A stretch of 64,000 bases of DNA, from positions 62,001-126,000 of the forward strand of contig JBAJFG010000650.1 in the NCBI GenBank assembly GCA_037903475.1, given 5' to 3'. Position 1 is the stretch's first letter, and the number at the start of each line of letters is the position of its first letter. Under the pieces are notes generated by a model that made no database searches, was not told the DNA's origin, and saw nothing but the letters and a program-made list of their open reading frames with translations. Source of the DNA: Ancylostoma caninum (Eukaryota; Nematoda; Chromadorea; Rhabditida; Ancylostomatidae). Of this stretch, positions 56,873-64,000 are shown one piece after another. The translations under genes and the position numbers were made by a program.

Positions 56873-57188
56873 GCTATACTCTTCGAGGAGTATAGCACCT
56901 TACGTCGCCGTCGCCGGCGACGGCGGCCGCCAATGTTGGCGACCCTTCACAATCGATATGCACCGGCGCCGCAGTCGCCAACATTGGCGGCCGCCGATCG
57001 CCAATGTTGGCGACCAATCGATACGCACCGACGTCACAGTCGCCAACATTGGCGGCCGCCGATGTTGGCGATCGCCAATTGCCGGCGACGGCGGCCGCCG
57101 CCGTCGCCCCGCCCACAATCGATGCGTATCGGCCTCACAGTCGCCGGCGACGGCGACGCAAGGTGCTATAGTCCTCGAGGACTATAGC
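56873..57188. repeat. GC-rich cluster of nested palindromes bounded by 24-bp palindromes
   Basis: Flanking palindromes lie at 56873-56896 (one mismatched pair) and 57165-57188 (perfect, centre CTCGAG). Between them are repeated blocks of gtcgccaacattggcggccg and its complement, separated by short caatcgatacgcaccgacg spacers, with period about 85-90 bases. Open frames inside are by-products. Confidence 0.75.
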
Positions 57189-58259
57189 GGCAGTGTAATT
57201 TGTCCGAATGAAAAATCATCCCCATATAGATACGTGAGTCTCACGCACGCGTGCAGTGTAAACGGCCCTGGTAGCACAGCGTCTTTTTTTCGCTAATTAT
57301 ATTTTCCTTCACACCTCGCCCTGGATAAGCAAGGGTTCGTAGGAGATTACCTAGCACGTCGCGAATACGCTCTACCAGCTGCGATCTGCGTCAGGTCTGC
57401 ATCTGAGCATTTCTTCCACAATATATTAGGTTGTTACAAAAGTTTCCGCTGTTTTGGCATAGATGTCTTTGAACACTTTCAGAAAATGATTCCTGTTTAG
57501 ATTTTGCTTATGGCCGCATACCTCTTCAAAGCGTATGATCTCGCGAACATTCTGGAATGTAAATCATAATATTCCATTTTCTCTTGAAAATGTAATTGAC
57601 TCCGAAGTGAACCCTTCGAGGATGCAAATTCGGTAACTGCACTTGCACGACGAATAATTCTAACATAACGGTGCATAAGGATAACCAAATTTGGGTCGAG
57701 TAATCTCGATGCCATTCTTATTATCCTTGGTACTATCCCTCTGCATTTTATTGTGGAGCAGTCTCAAGCGCAAGCACCAAACTCGCTAATCCAATATTTT
57801 GATTATGCCGTTCTTCTCTCTAGAGTTGCAGCGAATCGAACTGGGATTTTCCCTATTGTGACTGGTAACATCAACCGTTTGGGACCAATAATCGGTAGAA
57901 TTTTGGGGAGAGTTTCAGGCGTTCTGTGGAAATCACACCATTTTGTCACACTGTGGAGGGCGCATTAATTTAGTTGGCGAAACTCTCCGGAAACGCGAAG
58001 AGCTCGCAGATGAATTTTCAATCGCGCGTTATGTATCACAAATCTGACGGTAACCGAGCGCCGCTTATCAGATCCCAAGAATATCTACTTTGCGAGAACT
58101 GATTTGCCAAAGTCGGTGACTTCCAGCACTGACCGATTCTTTTTATATCGTAGTTCACGGATTCCTGGAGCAGTAGAGTGGAGCTCCAGCTGTAAAAACT
58201 GCAAAAGACCAGCGACTGTTGTGGTGCACAGTTCGACTGATACCTATTGTTTTTTCATC
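57189..58259. other. Intergenic, nothing recognised
   Basis: A single mariner-like end (ttaggttgttacaaaagttt at about 57425-57444) occurs without a partner. No gene seen. Confidence 0.4.
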
Positions 58260-59098
58260 TGTATATATAAAAGTGAAAGTTTGTATGTATGTGTGTGTGT
58301 GTGTATGTATGTAATGAATAGAAATCGCGGAAAGTGAACCGATCTGGACCAAATTTTGCATGCACATTCTTCGCGGGCCGGCGGAGATTATAGGCTACTT
58401 TGCACCTGGGATTATCGATTGATTTATCGATTATATTGATTTTATTGATTTTTCGCTATTTTTATCCAGAAGTCGGTGGGGACATGTCTTCTGGGGTTCC
58501 TCAATACGCTGAGTCCGAATATGTCAACCATTTTGCGCCAAATTATCGATTTATTGATTTTATTGATTTTTCTCTATTCTTGATCATGGGGTGGTAAAGA
58601 CATGTCTACTGGGGTATCTCAATACGCCGAACACGAATATTACAACAATTTTGCGCCAAATTATCGATTTATTGATTTTATTGATTTTTCTCTATTCTTG
58701 ATCATGGGGTGGTAAAGACATGTCTACTGGGGTATCTCAATACGCTGAACACGAATATGACAACCATTTTGCACGAAATATCGATTTGTTGACTTTATTG
58801 ATTTTTCGCTCTTCTGCTCAAAGGAGCTGTGAAGACATGGGGTTTCGCAATACGCCGAATACGAATACGACAACCATTTTGCACGAATGCTTCGATTCAA
58901 TGTCACCAAAATAGCTTTGTTAACTTTCCGCCCACAAGTCGATGGGGAAGGGTCACTTGAGCTTCGCTAACATGCTGATCACCGAAATTGTGAAGATTTT
59001 AATGTTTTAATGAATTTATCGGTGATAGTATTGGTCTCAGCAGTGTGATGTGGCCAAGGTAGTAAAAATCCCGAGCAAAGCCGGGTACGGCAGCTAGT
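58260..59098 (+). mobile_element. Helentron-like (HINE-type) non-autonomous element with tandem repeats, copy 2
   Basis: It starts tgtatatataaaagtgaaag with a GTAT/GTGT run, then a conserved block gaaatcgcggaaagtgaacc. It then has about four units of roughly 119 bp (attatcgatttattgatttt...acatgtctactggggtatct). It ends with the hairpin cccgagcaaagccggg (59070-59085) and CTAGT at 59098. It is the same family as 25271-26585, in opposite orientation. Confidence 0.78.
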
Positions 59099-59199
59099 CT
59101 TTTATAAAACTTTTTGATCGAAAATTACAACTTATGTAACAACATAATAGTAGCTCGTTTGATGTAAGCACGCAGTTAATATCCAGAGGCCTTCCTCGA

Positions 59200-59668
59200 C
59201 TAATCAGGGAAGGATGCTAGGGGGGTCCAACATCTCGTAATGAAATGCATACCGTTGAATTCAGTTTCCGATGCTGATCTCAAATACGTTTTCCATGCTG
59301 CGGAGCTCTCTGTGAAGAGCTAAGTTGCATGATCTCAGCCTGTCTAGACTGGCCAAATCTGACTTTCGAGTTATATTCTGCTATAAATATGCGCGAAAAC
59401 TATTCCATACATGTCAACTGAATAATTAATATTAATTCATGCTTATGAAATTCTCTCGGATCCAGATAAGTTCCCGCGATCTCTTGGAAAAAACCCCTAA
59501 GGAGCCAAATTTTGGGCGCCTTGAGCAAGCCTAAATCATGCCACGTAACTCTTCAGAGAGAACACCGCAGCAGATACAAGACGGATTTGAGATCAGCATC
59601 GAAAACTGAATCCGACAGTATACATTTCATTACGAGTTGTAGGACCCGCCTAGTATCCTTTCCTGGTA
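59200..59668. repeat. Inverted-repeat MITE-like element
   Basis: The left arm about 59200-59345 and the right arm about 59535-59668 are inverted copies (left aacatctcgtaatgaaatgc and gatgctgatctcaaa; right tttgagatcagcatc and gcatttcattacgag-like). No coding content. Confidence 0.7.
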
Positions 59669-60157
59669 AGTTCTTTTGAGGAATGCTCAGTCTTTTCAAA
59701 CTTATTAGGCTAAGATTCTTCTGCAATCAACAGTGGTTGAAAATAATTTTATTATGAGAATGAAAATATTGAAAAAGTCATTATCGGTGTACAACGTACA
59801 TTTTGAACACACTCACAAGAAAACCCGTCATGCTACCATCGTCGTCGAGCAACTAACAAGAAAATCAACGAACTAAATATAAAATGATCGACACTCCAAC
59901 ATACATGAACATAATATTGAGCTCACACTTAACACGATACATAAACACATATTCTTGCGAGTCACAAACAGATTAGGTGAAGGAAATTCTGGTGTGTCAA
60001 CAAGTTACCTCGTGAGTGAAATACAATAGAGAGAATGCCACAGACACACCACATATTAGACGCGTCACTCTACGCAGCAGCACACCTAATGCGAAAACGA
60101 GAATCGGAGGTCTTGAACGGAAGTGAACATACAAAATCGTCTATGCACAGGGGGATC
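59669..60157. other. Intergenic, nothing recognised
   Basis: AT-rich sequence between a MITE and the last exon of the - strand gene. It may include that gene's 3' untranslated region. Confidence 0.35.
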
Positions 60158-63100
60158 TCAAGCCGACTCGAGCTTCGCGTACCGCATCCCGTTGCGGTAG
60201 TCTTCCGGAGCAGCGGACGCTTGCAGATCCTGGCTTTGCCAATCGGTGCCGCCGTTCGCCATGCCACCACCGCCACCTCCTCCGAGCCCTCGGATCTCGA
60301 CTTCATGACCGGACACTGAACAGGAAAGGATTTGCTGGTCTTAATATAGCTCAACCGTTTCATTATTAAGTCGCCATTATTGATTTATCGATTATTATCA
60401 TCTAATACGGGACAAAAAATCCCAAAAAACCAGATACTAAAATATTTGCGAAATGTTGATGTAAATGAATACTGTTTTGCCTTTTTTCTTCTATAATCAC
60501 GGACCTCACTCGGCCACTCAAGCCGCTCAATTATTCAAGAATACCAAAACCCCATAAAATCTTCAAAATAAGGAGGAAAATAGGGTTGCATCCCACACCA
60601 AAATATAAGAGCAACCGAGGTTCTGCGCTTTTCCTATTTGTTTATCTATTTAATTGTGAAAATAGTTTTAAAAAATGAAAGGCGCATGTGCACAGCAGAT
60701 TTTTCCCGGCATGTTGTGAATTTATGGTGCGTAAATCGGTGCATCACACCAGAGGCGGTGCATCCGAGCACTGCGATTGGCCAACATCCAGGTGGCCATT
60801 TGCAAAACTCGGCCGCACCACTGCTTTCATTTATATCATCCCACACCTTATTGTCACATCCAGGAATCGGACCTCCGATCTATCTATCCATACCACTCCT
60901 ATTTATCCATGACCAGAAAGTGTCTTCGTTCCTTCACTTAGCCTTACTTGAGCGGGCAAAAGGTACCCGCTCGATTTCAGCTTTGGTTTTTTTTCAGCCA
61001 CTATTGGCCATTTACTGATCTTTATCCAAAAAAATTACCATAGGCCGGATTCTCGAAAGCCACCGAAGGATGTCCTCGTGCCGGCTGATTTCGTCGTACG
61101 AGTTTTCCAAAAGGTGCAGGCAGATCACGCCGCCGTCCAAGGTAGATTATACCTGCAACAATAAGCTTTTAAAAGATAATGGGAGGCTCAGAACCTTTAA
61201 GCTTACCAATGATGACCAATCCGCAACAGACCAACAGCAAGAAGATGAAGAACGCCGACGAACCACCACTCGATGATCGGGACTTGCCTAAAATGGATGT
61301 TATAACCAGCTGGTAAAGGTTTTTCCACCTTTCACAAGACGTACCGACACTTGTAGATGGAACGTCCAGGTAAACGAATGGGCTGTTGCCGTGTGCGTTT
61401 GCTGAGAGGATGGCGATGTCGTACGCAGTATCCGGCTCGACTTGAAGTTCAACGGAGCGCTCCACTACCTTCTCGAGCTGAAGAGGTGAATAGCCATGAA
61501 CCACTCATCTAATAGCACGAAAGGCTGAAGTAAGCACCTACCTTGTATTCTCCATCTTCATCCCTCTTCTTGTAGTAAACTGCGTAATATCTATACGTGT
61601 TGCTGGAATCAGCGTCTTCCCAAGTAACCTGCAAAAATTGAAATAAAACATGATAGGAGAAGTGACTTCTGAATTGTGTTAAAATATTCTGAAGATTCGT
61701 TGGCAGCACATATGGGAGCAATATGAATAGAAATTGCTATTAGGGTATAGCAGTGTGGGTGTCGATATGCATCTTCTCCACTATCATTACAACTCTCATA
61801 GCCAGTTCTACCATATCTATTTCGAACTGGCGAAGTCTTTGGATATCGTTACACTGGGGTGCAATTCGTTTTCTCAACAGTAATTAGAGGGGAGGGGGTA
61901 TTGTAGCCGTGCTGTGATTGGCTGCTATGCCGTAGCTATTTGGTTACATGATTTTTATTCGTTAAAAGCTCATCATATGAGAATCGATATCAAAAATTTT
62001 TACATGATTGAAGTCATCTAAATCCGTTGTTAACAACGGGAGCAAGGGAGTGAGTGGTAAGAAATTTCGTACTCACCCCATCCCCTGGCCCCGCCCATCG
62101 GCTAACCAAAATAGGGGACTCAAAAAGGGTATTTCGGCAGTTCTTCAGGGAATCGTATATGCATATCAATGTGATCAGTAGGATTTCAATAACATTAAAA
62201 TCTCGGAAGGGAGTCTGAGGTGAGCTTTTCTCTATCGAGCCGTGGAGAGCGGAAGCATACTCCAGTAGAGAAAAGAAGCATAAAAAACATGCTTTTAATT
62301 GACACGGTCTTAACTGAAGTCTTACACATTTTGAAAATTGTGTTGAAAAAAAGAAAGAAAAACAGCCGTTTCTCTTTCCGAGAAGGGAAAGAAAAACGAA
62401 GTAAAAGGTGTATTTGACAAAAAAAAAATCAGGAAACTGGTGTTGTTGGCCCTTACCCTAAGCTTGCCTTTCTCGGGAACATCGTACTCAACATTCACAA
62501 CTGGCTGTGGGCTGCCTTCATGACCTTGCACAAAGCATTCCATGATCTTCACCGCGTATGGAGTGCAATCCACATCCGTGGAGAATGAGTCTCCTGCAAA
62601 AAAAAACTGCTTGAGCTGTCACCTGAACACACCTTGTTGGTTTTCCCAAATGAAGTTCATTCAAAAAGCTGACTCCACAAATTTCTGATCTTTTGAATCT
62701 TTGTGGTTTTTGCGAAATCCAGTCTTCGGTACATTAACTGGGGGGTTCTCTCATAAACTGATACATTGCGGAGAATCTCTAGCTGGATGCGCGCCACCAA
62801 AGAAAATTCAATTATTGGTGAAATTTATAGGAGAAATATGCTGTTCGTTTCTCACTTGTCAGTTGTTATTTTCTTTTTAAGACGTTATCAAAACAAACTA
62901 ACGGATTTTACGTTATTTTTTCATACCGTTACCTTTACGCGTCGACGTCCTTGGTGTATTCAAATTCAGTGAAAAATAAATAAATAAATTAATAGAACAA
63001 TATCGTTCACTCACCCGAGCACAATGGCAAACATTTGCTGGAGACTCCTTGTATGGCGCAGCAATCGCTGTGGTCGACCGGGTCGGTAGCGCATTTCAGC

Positions 63101-63972
63101 AGACCAGCAGCATATTGGGAGCAGTTGCCGACAGAGGGCGGAGCCTTGAAAAAGTACACGGTCCAATCCTATATGCTATGATAAAATATGGTCCATTTCA
63201 ATGGGAAAAATGGAAAGATATCTAAGAGAAAGCTCGTCAGAGTATCTATTCGGAGGCTGAGAAAGGCAAACAGAAAGCACGAATACTCTGCCATCGTCGC
63301 TTTTGGGATAGAAATTTGGTCACTAGGCGCATCAAAGGCTTACCTTTCCAATGGAGCAGGCTTGCAAACAATCGCCCTCGATGTTCTCCTTCTCACAGCA
63401 CGACAGGATCAGTCGTGGATTCACGGGCAGCAGTTCACGAGAGATCACAAGCTCAGCAGTGTCCACCGATTGGCTTCCGTCTTTTTCAGCGATGCACGAA
63501 TAAACACCGGCTTTTCCAGTGACATTTTTTATCTGAAATAGTTTCAGGATGTTTTCCAGAATTTGGGTGCAACATCAGGGAAAATCTCGGTACTCACATG
63601 GAGAGTGGCTTTGTAGGTGTTCATGGCGACGACCTTGACACGAGAATCTCCTTTCACGGCTTTGCCGTCGATCTCGAAACGTATGGCTGGTGTTGGGAAG
63701 CCCTAAATTACCTATGCTTACCACGGTGTGAAAAGAATGAGCGATAAACAAGTACAAGTAAACGTAGTGAATACAGAATAAAGTGGTCCAAACAGCACAA
63801 AAAGAAGTGGTCCAGTCGAACCTTTATTGAAACTCAAACTGGAATTCAATTCCGAGTTCTAAAGAATATAGTAAAAATAAGTAAACACATACCTTGACTG
63901 TGCACGTGAAATCAGCTGACTGGTCATCGAACGCACGCACTTTCTCCCTGTCCATTTTAGCCACAGGGCCAA
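60158..63972 (-). CDS. IGDB-type single-pass membrane protein: Ig, DB module, fibronectin III (5' part outside window)
   Basis: Exons on the - strand: 63972-63893, 63702-63598, 63532-63344, 63144-63015, 62593-62457, 61628-61542, 61477-61345, 61287-61207, then a terminal exon. All join in frame with GT-AG borders. Order: an Ig domain (ADFTCTVK, GVYSCIAEKDG), a DB module with paired cysteines (SCCEKENIEGDC, GNCSQYAAGLLKC, SDCCAIQGVSSKC), a fibronectin III domain (VTWEDADSS, YRYYAVYYKKR, YDIAILSANAHG), a membrane segment (AFFIFLLLVCCGLVII), and a basic cytoplasmic tail. This arrangement is that of C. elegans igdb genes, probably cell-surface adhesion or receptor proteins; which paralogue is not decided. 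The last exon is either 61152-61022 (stop at 61022) or 61152-61039 spliced to 60315-60158 (ends MRYAKLESA). Exon 60315-60158 also fits the phase of the membrane exon directly. Confidence 0.85.
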
Positions 63973-64000
63973 CTGTAAAATACGGTGTTACGACAAAAGG

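Noticed and set aside
56753..57296. Arg-rich frames of 72-144 codons
   Set aside because: Produced by the GC-rich palindrome cluster on both strands.
57425..57450. Mariner terminal repeat
   Set aside because: It resembles a mariner end, but no inverted partner and no transposase sequence were found nearby.

Overview
The window is nuclear DNA of a clade V (strongylid-type, perhaps hookworm) nematode. The evidence is: a gene that reads as noah-1 (PAN modules, ZP domain, C-terminal membrane segment) with a likely trans-splice acceptor just before its ATG; introns with TTTCAG-type acceptors; an Ig-DB-fibronectin III (IGDB-type) membrane protein; a secreted CAP/ASP-type gene pair; and a nematode-type VWA gene. 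The species is inferred, not shown.

Layout. 1-6677: the 3' part of a decayed BEL/Pao LTR retrotransposon on the + strand, with gag-protease, RT-RNase H-integrase, a shortened env-like ORF, a Cys/His-rich extra ORF and the 3' LTR. Its 5' end lies outside the window. 6678-16449: no convincing host gene, but a degenerate Tc1-like element, a deleted mariner with intact terminal repeats, and one copy of a minisatellite/hairpin repeat family. 16450-33322: noah-1, 19 exons that join in frame to 739 residues. Its introns hold Helentron-like DNA, several inverted-repeat elements, a hAT-type MITE and a 1.8 kb nearly pure TACA tetranucleotide array.

34407-39259: a second BEL/Pao element on the - strand. 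It has LTRs differing at one base, a Gly-tRNA primer site, a hairpin-rich leader and one long ORF that lacks RT, RNase H and the integrase core. 39682-45256: a large inverted duplication with 2.4 kb arms, each carrying a complete 8-exon CAP-domain gene, arranged head to head. 46150-47812: a minisatellite element interrupted by a second copy of the hAT MITE. 48463-51976: a VWA-domain gene fragment on the - strand. 52800-59700: DNA-transposon remnants, fold-back elements, a GC-rich palindrome cluster and a second Helentron-like copy. 60158-63972: the 3' portion of the IGDB-type gene on the - strand, running off the right edge.

The host genes are extracellular or cuticle/cell-surface proteins with no evident shared pathway. 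The rest is repeat-rich. The two most unusual signals are a strand-specific ACAAGT hexamer repeated about 37 times through the first BEL element (all frames and LTR, none in reverse), and the intact palindromic CAP gene pair.
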